23,678 nucleotides of DNA, taken from contig BMAT01009160.1 of assembly GCA_019649035.1 (NCBI GenBank), positions 31,196-54,873 of the forward strand, in the 5' to 3' direction. The notes below the pieces were generated by a model. It worked only from the letters and a program-made list of their open reading frames with translations. It was not told where the DNA came from and ran no database searches. A program made the position numbers and the translations under genes. The DNA is from Elysia marginata. Taxonomy: Eukaryota; Mollusca; Gastropoda; Plakobranchidae. Shown here one piece after another: positions 8,937-19,300 of this stretch; positions within the stretch are counted from its first letter, which is position 1; each line of letters begins with the position of its first letter.

Positions 8937-10175
8937 GGCCGTGGCATAGATTGGGCTGTGCTTAATTCACAAAGAACAGACCTTGACATGCTCTTGAATG
9001 TCCTGTTGTGTATATATTGGAGTGTAATTAATGCGAAAGTGGTATACAGTATACTTTGAAGATTTAAAGATGGTACTGTTGGATTGTACTTGATTTACAA
9101 GTGAAGTGTCTTGAACTTTTAGATATTATATTGAATCTACCAGAGTGTACATTGGTCTGTACTGCAGTACCGGTACCTTGAAGATAAATTGAACGCAGCT
9201 TGGTGTAAATTGGACTGTATCGTACCGTACTTAACTCGCAAACGAATTAGTTTGAAGATATCTTAAATTAACTCTGATGTAGCTTGGACCGTGGGCCTAA
9301 TTAACTCACAAACGACGAGCCTCGACATTCTATTGAAAATACTGGTTTGTAGATTTAATTGATTTGTACTTGACTTAGCAGTGATGAAGCTTTCAGATAT
9401 TATGGGTGTACTGGTGTCAAAATTGGACAGTACTTAACTCACTTTTAAAGTACCGGTACCTAGAAGATATATTGAAGATATCGAGGTTTATATTAAACTG
9501 TACTTAAGCTACAAGTGACGTACCTTGGAGGCATATTGAATAAACAGTGGCAAAGAATAAACTGTAAAAGTGTAATTAACTTCCAAAGTTCCATGTGACG
9601 GACCTTGAGATTCTTTTGAATATAATTATTGTTGTGTAGATTGATCTGTAATTAGCTGACAAGTGAAGTTCTATAAAGATATTTTGGATGTATCGGGGTG
9701 TAGATTGTACTGTATTTAACTTACAAATGATGTGCCTTGAATATATACACTGAATGTATCGGGATGTAGATTAGACTGCGCTTAACTAGAAAATGAATTA
9801 ACTTGAAGATACATTAAATTAACTGGGGTGTAGCTTGGACGGTATTGAACTCCAAAATGATGGACCTTGACATTCTATTGAATGTACCAGTGTGTAGATT
9901 ACATTGTAGTTAATGCAAAAAGTTGATATACTTTGAAGATCCTCGCAATGCACTGGGGTGTAGATTGGACTGTCACAAGTTATGTATCTTTCAGATCTTA
10001 TGAATGTACTGAGGTGTAGATTGGGTTGTACTTAACTTACAAGTGACGGCATTCTATCGAATGTAGTTTTGTGTATATATTGGATTGTAGTTCACGCAAC
10101 TGGACTGTAAGTGTAACTAACTCAACAGTGACGGACCTTGAAGAGCTATTGATTCTACTGGTGTGTAGGCTCATT
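8937..10175 (+). repeat. Degenerate ~67-bp tandem array with higher-order pattern
   Basis: About 17 diverged units are read by eye, each approximating ACTTAACTCACAAGTGACG, then ACCTTGAAGATATATTGAA, then TGTACTGGTGTGTAGATTGG. The CTTGAAGAT landmark recurs at about 9056, 9110, 9178, 9252, 9322, 9391, 9471, 9534, 9605, 9672, 9737, 9803, 9867, 9933, 9988, 10046 and 10138, so spacings cluster near 67 bp. Variant units recur in the same order (GAATTA type, then GACATTCTATTGAA type, then TTTCAGAT type) about 551 bp apart. No open frame spans it. Confidence 0.8.
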
Positions 10176-10679
10176 TAAGAGCAATGAAACTTATGTTGTG
10201 TGAGAGAAGAAAGAACACTGTGCACCTTTATAGCTCAATATTATGTATAGAAAACATTTTACAAATGAAAAAAACATCGCTGCAAAGTCACCCCTCGGAT
10301 TTTTACCGTTTCTTTTTCACTTGCACAGTTGCAGCCACAGGCAGCTCATTGAACAAAATTTGTAAATAATTTATAGTTTTGGAAATCAAGAGAGATAATA
10401 AGAATAACCACTTTTACTTTTGACTTTAAAAAATTATTGTAGAGTTCTTTCCCTTGTTTCAGTACATCTTTAAAACTTTATGCAAAGTCACCACAGTTTA
10501 CGGTACAAAAAAACATCACAAATTATGTGAATTTGGTGTAAATTGATCTTTTTAAAAAGTTAAATACATTTTATAACTTGTCCACATTTTAATCTTCCGT
10601 AAAAAAGAAAACGTTGTACGGCGGACAACAAAATTTGTATCAGATGTATCGAATCTCTGCTACGAGCAGACTACAAGCC
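10176..10679. other. AT-rich spacer before the Harbinger element
   Basis: No convincing gene, repeat or RNA feature is seen. A 61-codon open frame at 10184-10369 has no recognisable similarity. Confidence 0.5.
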
Positions 10680-10806
10680 TTAGGGCTCGTACACACCAAA
10701 AGCTACTAACCGCGCCGCGCTGCCGAGCCGAGCCGAGCCTCGGAAATATCTGCTTTGTATTCCATTATACCGTTTACACCAAAAGCTGCAGCCTCGCGGC
10801 GCAGCT

Positions 10807-10876
10807 TGGCCACGGCTGGCTTCGAGCGACGGTAAATGTCGGGGTATTTTGCGTGGCTCGAAGCTAGCCGTGGTGC
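10807..10876. repeat. Subterminal hairpin in the Harbinger element
   Basis: GGCCACGGCTGGCTTCGAGC and GCTCGAAGCTAGCCGTGGTG form a ~20-bp imperfect inverted repeat separated by about 29 nt. It may be a transposase-binding or folding element, or a trace of a nested inverted end. Confidence 0.6.
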
Positions 10877-10975
10877 CGGTTACCCGGGCTGGCTAAATTT
10901 AGAACATACGCAACACAAGACGCTCAATTGCTCACTCTGCGCTCGCTTGCACAGTGACAACAGAAAACAGCAAAC

Positions 10976-11113
10976 ATGGATGATGAAAAAACTCTTCATT
11001 TAATTTCTTTACTACAAGATTATCCATCATTGTGGAAAAAGCAGAACAAAGATTTCATGAATAGAAATGTTAGGAGAAAGAATTTTAATGGGATCAAATC
11101 AAGTATGGCGTAA
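10976..11113 (+). pseudogene. Harbinger accessory MADF/Myb-like DNA-binding protein, N-terminal fragment
   Basis: An ATG at 10976 opens a 45-residue frame with the pattern of a MADF-type domain: HLISLLQDYPSLW followed by KDFMNRNVRRKNF and a hydrophobic I. Known MADF domains start LI.LV...P.LW...H..Y.N...R...W..I. PIF/Harbinger elements encode such a SANT/MADF-like protein beside the transposase, and this one lies inside Harbinger ends. The TAA at 11111-11113 and the abrupt switch to transposase sequence on the other strand indicate truncation by internal deletion. Confidence 0.62.
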
Positions 11114-11301
11114 AATGTTTGAGGCAACATTCGAAAATATGATTGAAAACGTTCTTCGTCTTGGTTTAAATCAGGAAACAAAAGATGGAATTCACCACAA
11201 GAATTCCGTTTGGCATCTATAGGATGAACCCACCATTCTCTCTCATTTTCCAACAAAAGGCTTTTTGTTAGATACACTGATGGTTCCAAAAAATGTAACA
11301 A
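11020..11301 (-). pseudogene. PIF/Harbinger transposase, N-terminal fragment
   Basis: On the minus strand, REWWVHPI, then GEFHLLFPDL, then DEERFQSYFRM and F..ILDLI match the N-terminal region of animal HARBI1-like transposases, with those motifs in the correct order between about 11094 and 11240. The remaining residues, from about 11093 down to the stop near 11020, are not transposase-like and overlap the antisense MADF remnant. The DDE catalytic domain is absent. The two genes face each other, so one deletion appears to have removed both 3' parts. Confidence 0.8.
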
Positions 11302-11520
11302 ACACAGCTTTTTAGGTTTGACATCATTGCTTATTCTCCTGCTACTAGATTTACTGCTACTTGTAGCTAGCTAACAGCTTCATGTGCTCGGCGACGTGGC
11401 GGTTTTTGGTGGGGACACACTAGCTAGAGCCGAGCTTTCATCGAGCCACTGGCTAGCTAGTCACTAGCCGCGGTGGCTTTTGGTGTAAACACTAGAACTC
11501 CTCGGCTCGCAAGGCTTGTA

Positions 11521-12084
11521 CGAGGGCTCTTTCATAATTAACCGAAAAATGCCTGTAAAATCCGCGTTTTTTATGCTATCAACAACGTGTTCATACATTG
11601 ACTCGTCCTTCATTTCTCTACGTAACAGCCAAGTCTGTCAACGCACTTCTGCCAACGCTGCACCATGGAATAGATACCCTCTCGGAAGAAAGTTCCGTCA
11701 AGGTTTTGTAGCCATTTCCGCACATGGTCAACAAGCTCTTCATCGTCATCAAAGCGATTTCCTGCCAGCTCACGTTTCAATGGCCCAAAGAGGTGATAAT
11801 CAGATGGTGCGAGGTCTGGACTGTGTGGTGGGTGTGGCAAAATCTCCCGTCCATATTTCTCTAGCCAACCTTGCGTCCCTCGTGCTGTGTGGGGTGTAGC
11901 GTTGTCGTGTTGCAAAATGACCCCGTTGGTCAACTGCCCTGGGCGCTATTTGCGAGTGGCCTCCCTAAGCTTGTCAAGAGTTTGGCAGTACCTTGCAGCA
12001 TTGATTGTTTCTCCAGGTTGTAAGGTTTCGAACAGAAGAACACCACGACTGTCCCAGAAAACAGTTCCCATTATTTTCTTTGCT
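11521..12084 (-). pseudogene. Mariner (D34D) transposase, 3' part with one in-frame stop
   Basis: One minus-strand frame from about 12084 to 11610 encodes SAKKIMGTVFWDSRGV (first catalytic D), QHDNATPHTA (second D) and SPDLAPSDYHLF (third D). It ends in VDRLGCYVEK and stop. Exactly 34 residues separate the last two aspartates, the mariner D34D signature. A TAG at 11943-11945 interrupts the frame just before the second catalytic block. The 3' terminus CGAGGGCTCTTTC starts at 11521 after a TA. The N-terminal DNA-binding domain is missing; the frame runs directly into the Harbinger right end. Confidence 0.88.
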
Positions 12085-12127
12085 GACCGCGGCGCGGTTA
12101 GTAGCTTTTGGTGTGTACGCACCCTTA

Positions 12128-12235
12128 GGATAGTTGAGACATGGAATAGCCTCCCCGAAATCACTGTCACCATTAACTCATTCAAAAACTGAGTCGACAA
12201 GCTACTGCATAGATACAAATACTGCAAGGATTTGC
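12128..12235 (+). pseudogene. LINE polymerase C-terminal tail
   Basis: Immediately outside the Harbinger right end, the + strand encodes RIVETWNSLPEITVTINSFK, an internal stop, then VDKLLHRYKYCKD. The (R.V..WNSLP..V....SVN.FK..LD) tail is typical of non-LTR retrotransposon polymerase C-termini. The Harbinger element probably inserted into this LINE, though the matching left flank before 10680 is not recognisable. Confidence 0.6.
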
Positions 12236-12514
12236 CCCTCAAGCCAGCTCTTTGATCTCCACAAATAGGTTGGGATCGGGATTAAGACCATCGACATGCC
12301 TCGGGCTCATCAAGAATATTTTACAAGATCCCGTATTCCTGTATAGAAAGGGTAGAATAACTTCTGTTGCACGGAGCCATAGACTCGCTTTGTGACTATT
12401 GACTTGCTTCCCTTGATGACGCTGTATCATGGCGACAATGAGGAATAACGTTATATTATCACACAGCCTACGCCTCGCGGTCTCGGTTTAAGTCCCCGCG
12501 TAAAAGTGCGGCAG
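12236..12514. other. Spacer with somewhat higher CpG content
   Basis: The region around 12470-12510 is locally rich in CG dinucleotides compared with its surroundings and contains an ATG (12429). The short frame from this ATG stops after about 20 codons and offers no clear donor leading to TEDC2. It might include the TEDC2 promoter or a non-coding first exon, but nothing confirms this. Confidence 0.3.
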
Positions 12515-13095
12515 CCTAGAGTCTAGATATCTACCTCTCGGAATTATCAGAAACGAAAATCACATTTTGTCTCAGATCTAAGTTCCAAATGGTCTAAATC
12601 GTGGTCAAATCTTCGTTCAAGCATCCTAGTGAATCTAAGGAAACCTCTGACTTCTTGGTCATTAAGTATTTGACGCTAGTCTAGAATCTAGATCTAGACT
12701 CTCGATAGATGTAGAGATCTAGATCTAAACTATAGAGTCTAGATTTAAAAGATGGACTCAGATTGACATCTAGATAATATTCCTACCAATCTTTAGGCCT
12801 TACCAGCTAGACCTAGGAACTAGATCTAGTAATCTGATTTCTTGATTAAAGAAATCTTGAAGGCTGTCACTCTGTGCTGTGGTAAAAAAAAAAAAAAGGA
12901 GTTGAATTCGTTTAACCACCATACTGACATTACTGTGTGGCGACCATTTTCGCCACTAGATCTAGATCTAGAATTCTAGATCTAAAAATCTATGTTCTAG
13001 ACCTGTTTACAGGTTGTTTTTTTTTTGTTTTTTTTTTTGTAATTTTCATTCATGAAAAACACATCTGTAGAATCTAATCTAGATCTATTCTAGTT
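12515..13095. repeat. AGATCT/TCTAGA-rich simple-sequence region
   Basis: The palindromic hexamer AGATCT occurs at least nine times in this stretch, often overlapping as CTAGATCTAGATCT (for example around 12690, 12714-12725 and 12955-12982), with TCTAGA variants between. It looks like scattered, decayed tandem sequence. It sits just upstream of the first TEDC2 coding exon. Confidence 0.7.
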
Positions 13096-13234
13096 TTGTG
13101 TGTGCTTTGAAACAAAGTCTATGTGCACTTAAAAGTTTTGATTTAGAATTAGAGCGATTAGGAGGGGGCATATTTTAAAAGTTTTCGTAAAAAGATATTA
13201 AAACATGGTAAGAACTTGTTTTATTTTATTTTAG

Positions 13235-13339
13235 ATCTCAAATGGAAAAAGCCTTGCAGTGGATGATTTTGGAGATCAACAAGAAGCAACATGCACTGGA
13301 AGAGGAGTGTCACATGCTCAATGAGCTTCTGAAGCCTTG
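13235..13339 (+). CDS. TEDC2: TEDC2 first coding exon
   Basis: TTTTATTTTAG at 13224-13234 looks like an acceptor, implying a non-coding exon upstream. The start is the ATG at 13242, since a TAA lies in frame upstream in the putative intron. It encodes 32 residues of helical, Glu/Lys/Leu-rich sequence and ends CCTTG before the donor GTGAGC at 13340. Without splicing, the frame would end at the TGA overlapping that donor. Confidence 0.72.
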
Positions 13340-16300
13340 GTGAGCCATGAAGTTATACACAAGACCAGAATTTCAGCTAATAAGGCCATTTAGAACAAAA
13401 TACAGTGATTATTTATAAACCTTTCTGTACCTTTTCTGCACCCATTTTGCCCATAGATCTATTCATTTATCAATCTCTTTTAACCCCAATGTTGCTTTTG
13501 TTTGTCTCAACTCACCACCAAACCAAAATTATGAAAATGAACTCAGTCAAAAAGTCTTTTTGCCAATAAAGACACAGAGATCTTGTGTTGTAATGTTAGT
13601 AATGTAATAAAGTGTTGTAATGTTAGTAATGTAATGAAATGATATAAAGTTTTAAGATATTTGAAACACTTGTGAATAAAATTTTAAATGGATTTGAAGT
13701 AAAATCAGTTGGTTATATTGTATCAATTTAAAAGACAAGTATCTGTACCATGTAGTACCAAAATCTAAAGAGGTAGGCCTACCTGAAACTGCTGGGTATA
13801 TAAAATCAATGGCTGAGTCTATATACCTGTAATTGCGTGTACATAGCAAAAATTGTGTTTGTGTACTTGTAATAACGTGTATGGTAGGTACAATTTTGCT
13901 ATACGCACGTAATTTCGACGATTGGCAAAAGAAAGGGAAAGAAAACACACAGGATATTTTACAAGCTAAATAAGTCTACAGACTTCACTGTCAGACTGCA
14001 TAGTAATTTTTGTACTGCATTTTGATTGTTGAAGACCTAACTTAATGCATAACAAATGTTGTTGTGGCGAACACGTTATTATAAATAAATAATAAATATG
14101 TTTAGTGTCCTCCACCGCAGAAGGCAGTCTCATGACTTTACATATTTACCCCAGCAGGCCTATACACACCAGAACCAATTCAACTCATATTTCAGAGCAT
14201 TACAGTACGGCAGCCTGTTAGGCGCTCAAATACTAACATTCACAAATTTCAAGCACTGCCTTTAGCCAGGTACCCGTTTTACAGGTGGGTGGACTGGGGA
14301 AATCGCTTTCCCAAGGCAATTGCAACATGACATGGTCGGGAATCGAACCCACGACCTCCAGATCGCAAGTCCGACGCGCTAACCACTCTGCCACGCTGCC
14401 CCCATGTGTATGGTAGGCACAATTTTGCTATACGCAGTAACGCACATAATTGCAACGATACGCAAAAGAAAAAGAAAGAAAACGAACGTGAACAAGTGCA
14501 GTATATAATGTATTTTATAAACTGAATAGGTAGACTTCACTGTCAGACTGTATAGTAATTTTTGTACTCTATGTAGATAGTTGAAGACTTAACTTAATGC
14601 AAAGCGAATGGTGAGGTAGAGAACACATAATTACATGCATGGTAGGCATAATTTTGCTATACGCATGCAATTGCGACGATTGCGCAAAGAAAAGAAGTTG
14701 TCACTGATTAACTTGACTGTTAGATCAGTAAATCTATTTTATCTGTTAACCAAGGCAGTATATCATATGTATAGGTAGACTTCAATGCCAGACTGTATTA
14801 GTATGTAGTAAATTTTGAACATCATCCAGATTTGTAGGTGAAGACCAAAGCTAGTCTTAATATTGCGTGCACATAGAAACCATTGAGGTGACTTACATGG
14901 TAAGCACAATTTTGCTATACGCACGTGCACATATTTGCGGCGCAAAAAAGGAAAGAAAATGTATGGGAACAATTTGAATGCAGTATAAGCTAAATAGGTA
15001 GACTTCACTGTATAGTATTTTTATTGTACTGTATATCCAAAAGTGAAGACCTAGCGAATGTTGAAACATCAAGTACGTTTAAAAAAAACGAACTGAAATC
15101 TGTCTTGTTGCGTTCTCTTTTCTTCCGTTTCCCATTGATTCAACTACATGTAGGCCTATAACTTTTTTTAATAAAAATTATGTGGAATATTTGAGTGTTT
15201 GGGGTAAGATTCATCCTTTGCTTAATACCACACTTTAACTCACTTATACTCCACATTTTTTTTTTGGGTATGGTACTTGGTGCTATCCCAATTCCACTGT
15301 ATTACCCTTACTGGCCCACTTTGTTATCTATAGTAATGCTTGTTATTGTAAGTGCTTCTTACTCTTAGAAAATTATAATGTACAGTGGAATCTGTGGGTG
15401 GAATCCACTTAAAATCAACAGCGTTAACAAAAGCTTTTGCTGAAACTAAAGTCAAGCCTGTTTGGCAGTCCTACTTTGTATTTCTCAATAGTTTCCAAAT
15501 ATATGTACTTAAAAAGTTAAAGTCAACACATTTTGAAAATATAAAAGCAGCCAAGTTGTCTATTTTGAAGAACTAGGGCTCAGAAGGAAAAAGGTCAGTT
15601 TCAATGGACAGCTTCTTGGACCCATTACTATAACAAGAGTTGTTGCAAAACCAAGACATCTGGTTATTATCATGTTTTATCTATTCAAATCACTTAAAAA
15701 CTACATAGGCATACACAGAGCCAGATCTATTCAAGTGCTTGACTGATTAGACTTTTTTACACGCAACGGGAGTTAACTTGAGACTTGTACAGAAGATTGA
15801 TGTACCCACATTTTGGGTGCAACAGCTCAAAATGTTTATTAAAACAGCGAACTTTGAATTTACACCCCAAGTTTGTCCTTGAACTAAGATAATTCACTCA
15901 GGCATAACCATTGGACAGGCCCATAAGGTCAAACTCAAATAAACTGCACTCTGCCTTATGCACAGGTTGGTCAGAAATCCTCACATTAAATCTCAAAATC
16001 TTGCACAATTCCTCTTTTCCGACAGAATCATCATGCAGTGGAGTCCATCTAACTCAATTCTATTATGGCATCCAGGCTGATAGTTTTTTTCTTTCAAATA
16101 AAAGAAACGGAAAAGCTCTACCATGTTTCTATGTGGAGTTATAGCCGTTTGAAGTTGGCACGGACGTTTTCTAGTTCTACATTACGTGTACATAGCAAAT
16201 TCGCGTTTACGCTGCACGCAATCGCGTTTACATAGCAAAGTTAAGAAGCCAAGTCTATATACACGTAATTTGCTTGTATAGCAAAATTGTGTTTGTGTAC

Positions 16301-19300
16301 ACGTAATTACGTGTACATAGACACTCCCAAAATCAATATGATATGGATTGAGCAAAGTATAGAAAAACTAGACTTAGCAAAAAATGTAAGCCCCTATTAA
16401 AGAAATATGTAAACAACTTTTTCATGCCCGGGCAGCTGAAAATTTTGCACTGTGGTAACAAATGTGTGCAATTTGAAGCTTTGTTGAGTTATAATAGGCC
16501 ATGATGCAGAAACACAGGTTGTTGATTGATGAATTTAAATTAAAATATGGCGAAAAAAAATTATCAATGCAGATATGACATGTTTCATACATATACATTC
16601 TTTGAATCATGAATGTATTTACAGCCTTTACCATCTTTCCTTCTAATATCTTACCTTAAAGTAAACCTGTCATTAAAACTGCACGAAGCTAAGAATGAGT
16701 AGTTTAAACTTAACACTTTAACTATTCCTAAACCATTTATATTTACTGAAATCAGATTTAATAATATACAGCAAGATCCCTGTTGTTCTCTTACTTGTCC
16801 TTTTTTATTTCACAGGCCCCTGCCAAAAAATGAAGCTTCTAAGATTCAGTCTGAAATTCACCCTAGTCATAAAAAAGGTTTGAAAATGTTTGCAATTTAA
16901 GGCTATGTTTATTTTAAAAATCGTATGAAAAAAACTTTTCTTCTTCAAAAGTTCACTTCAAATATAGATAATTGAAAACTTTTGTCAAATTCAATGCCAG
17001 GCCAAAAAATGTTCAGTTTTGACTCTCCTTAACATCACAAATGAGAGAAGTTGGAGCAGTAGAGGACTTTTGCAAAGTTAATATAAGTAGGTTTTATTCT
17101 ATAGTTCTGAGTAATATGGAAGATCCATAGTGTTTGGGGTTTTCTGGTGGCTCATGATCAGAATACAAAGGCTGGTACAGAAGAAAATGTATGGGAGCTA
17201 CAGAGATAATGATATGTCAATGAAATATAATGACACAACAAGCAGATTTAAATACAGGCATTGTTAACAAGGAAAATTTAAGAAAGGGGAGGAAGCAATC
17301 TCACTGAAGAAGGAAATTGTTGTGGGAAGAAAGGTAAGAAATGAAGGAGAAGACATACAGAGCTTCAAAGAGGGTGGGAAATGAGAGGGGAAATGTATAG
17401 AATGAGTTGAACCAGAAATAAATTTTGAGGGGGAAAATAGTTAAGAGTAGGCAAGAAGGGTGAGAGGGGTTGACAAAAGGTAGTAAGATAGAGATGAGGA
17501 GCAATACTGGGATAGGTAAAAAAATAAAGTAGAAATAATGGAGGTGGTTGGGAAGCCAAGGATAGAAATTGTTTGAAAGAGAATATATGAAAAAGAAGGG
17601 GATAAATGAATAGTCACAAAAATAAAATTAATTGAAATAGTATGCATTGTCAAAAAGATACATATACATGTAATATAAATGATTTCTTCTTTTTTACATG
17701 TAATTAGTGTCAACAGATGAACATTTGAGTAAAGAAGAACAAGAAGCATTGCTGACTGTGGAGAAATTACTAAAGAAAGCACAGATTACACGTCAAGTGA
17801 AGACAAAGGTACCGGTAGAACTAGAAGTTCATCTCCTTTATTTTAACAAATCTTTGGAACAAGGAAATTTGTACATTGTTGTCTTAAAGGCTACTTTAAG
17901 AAAAGAAATACTGATACAAAACAATAGACACATTAAAAAAATTTTTTATGAGCAGTAACTCATGGAAAAAAAATATATTTGGCTTAGTGGATACAGCGAT
18001 TTTCTTAATCTTTTTAATCTTGTTCACTTTGAAGAGCATGTACAAGATGTATATTCCTCTACATGTAGGCCTGTTTGGTGTCTTTTTTCTTTAAATACAT
18101 TAATTTTTGTACATTATCTTGCTACTTTTGATCATAATAAATAGTGGAGGCAGCCACTGCGCAATTAAATGATTGAAAGATTTTAAAGATTTTAAAATTT
18201 TACTTTTGATCATAGTATTCTGATCATCTCAATATTCTTTGAAAAAGGATTTTTTTTAGTGATAAAACATTAGTTCCAATTTGATAAAGAATCTTTCCTT
18301 CCAGTCCCGCTGTAAATGTTGGATCCAATTTGTGGCAGTATATATATCACATGTGCAAACCCAATCCAGGAAAGGTCTTCTTAATAAGCATAAAATTGAG
18401 GTTTTTGAAACTTAGTGAACAGAATTCTTTCCTTAAAGTACTTGAAAAATAAACAGAGATGATGTTGCCTTAATTAAATTTTTATTTTTAGAATGACAAA
18501 TTGAAATCTATCAGGGTGATAAGGAAAAAAAGATTGCATAAAGAACATTTTATCTTGCACCACAGCAAATGCTTGAGTTGAAATTAATCAAAAGATCTTT
18601 GGAGAAGAGCTACACCCAAAAGTTTTTTTATTCATTTCCAATCAACAACAGTGTACTGATTAAAATTAAAACAAAATGTAATCTTTTTGAGCTTGGCAAA
18701 TTGTCAGATCAGGAAACTTCATTTTTGCATTTGAGTAACTCTATCTTAAATTTTTTCCTAAATATTGATACCACTTGTTCGTTAACAAAAAGGTAACAAT
18801 TTGATTTATTTCCTTTCTTAACAATTTTATAAATCTAACTTAAGATCTTTTGCTCTAATTCTTTATTTTTTCTCTGTCTATGATGAAGTCCAAAGTACAA
18901 GAGGAAAATAACTTTAGCTCAACAAAGGAAAGCAGTTTTGATGACTCTACTAGAACTGCACCTCAACAATCAAAGAATACTCATGATCATCACTGCAAAA
19001 CTCAAACCTTTAGTGTTGATACACAACCACACAGTGGGAGACTTTTGTATAAGGATCATGTGACCAGTAATCATTCACACGCTGATGCACACAAATACAG
19101 CTCCTCTGGTTCAAATGCGTCATCACCAGCACAATCATCCCAAACACTTAATAAAAACATTTCTAGCAAGAACAAACCTCAGTCTCATCAACCTGTCTCA
19201 CATACAAATAGACCTTCCCGACCAGCCAGTGGAAAAAACCGATATGTACCAGTGCATATGTCAGCTCCATTCAAAACAGAAAACTTAAAAATGCCCATGC

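Larger units (their letters stand above)
10683..12124. mobile_element. PIF/Harbinger transposon remnant with TTA target duplications
   Basis: The ends are inverted repeats of about 37 bp: the left opens GGGCTCGTACACACC and the reverse complement of the right opens GGGTGCGTACACACC. They differ at two positions and then agree through AAAAGCTACTAACCGCGCCG. TTA lies directly outside both ends (10680-10682 and 12125-12127), the signature Harbinger target duplication. Inside are remnants of both expected Harbinger genes (MADF/Myb-like protein on +, transposase on -). Subterminal copies of ACACCAAAAGC occur in both orientations (10782 region, 11477 region). A truncated mariner occupies 11521 to about 12084. 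Confidence 0.85.
13340..16815 (+). other. TEDC2 intron 1
   Basis: This 3.5-kb intron (donor GTGAGC, acceptor TTTCACAG) holds a 27-bp-period duplication, a four-copy repeat family with a SINE insertion, and a palindrome-bearing repeat. Stretches 15076-16180 and 16330-16815 show nothing further that I can name. Confidence 0.7.

Noticed and set aside
11516-12192. Plus-strand frames of 127 and 101 codons
   Set aside because: They are antisense shadows of the mariner transposase remnant, whose minus-strand frame has all family motifs.
13652-13948. 98-codon minus-strand open frame
   Set aside because: It overlaps the start of the intron 1 repeat family, and has no recognised motif or start context.
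14330-14403. A functional tRNA gene (minus strand)
   Set aside because: A and B boxes are good and an anticodon-like loop exists, but there is no proper acceptor-stem closure and the sequence runs on into a SINE body and tail.
15290-15393. Inverted pair ATTCCACTGTA / TACAGTGGAAT as a small TIR element
   Set aside because: Only 11 bp match, the orientation points outward from the interval rather than bounding it, and no target duplication is visible; possibly two unrelated element ends.
17301-17782. Minus-strand frames with hydrophobic, membrane-like composition
   Set aside because: They are compositional products of the purine-rich tract in TEDC2 intron 2 and overlap in several frames; the longest also runs antisense over TEDC2 exon 3.
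19085-19288. 67-codon frame within TEDC2 exon 4
   Set aside because: It is an out-of-frame shadow of the much longer coding frame.
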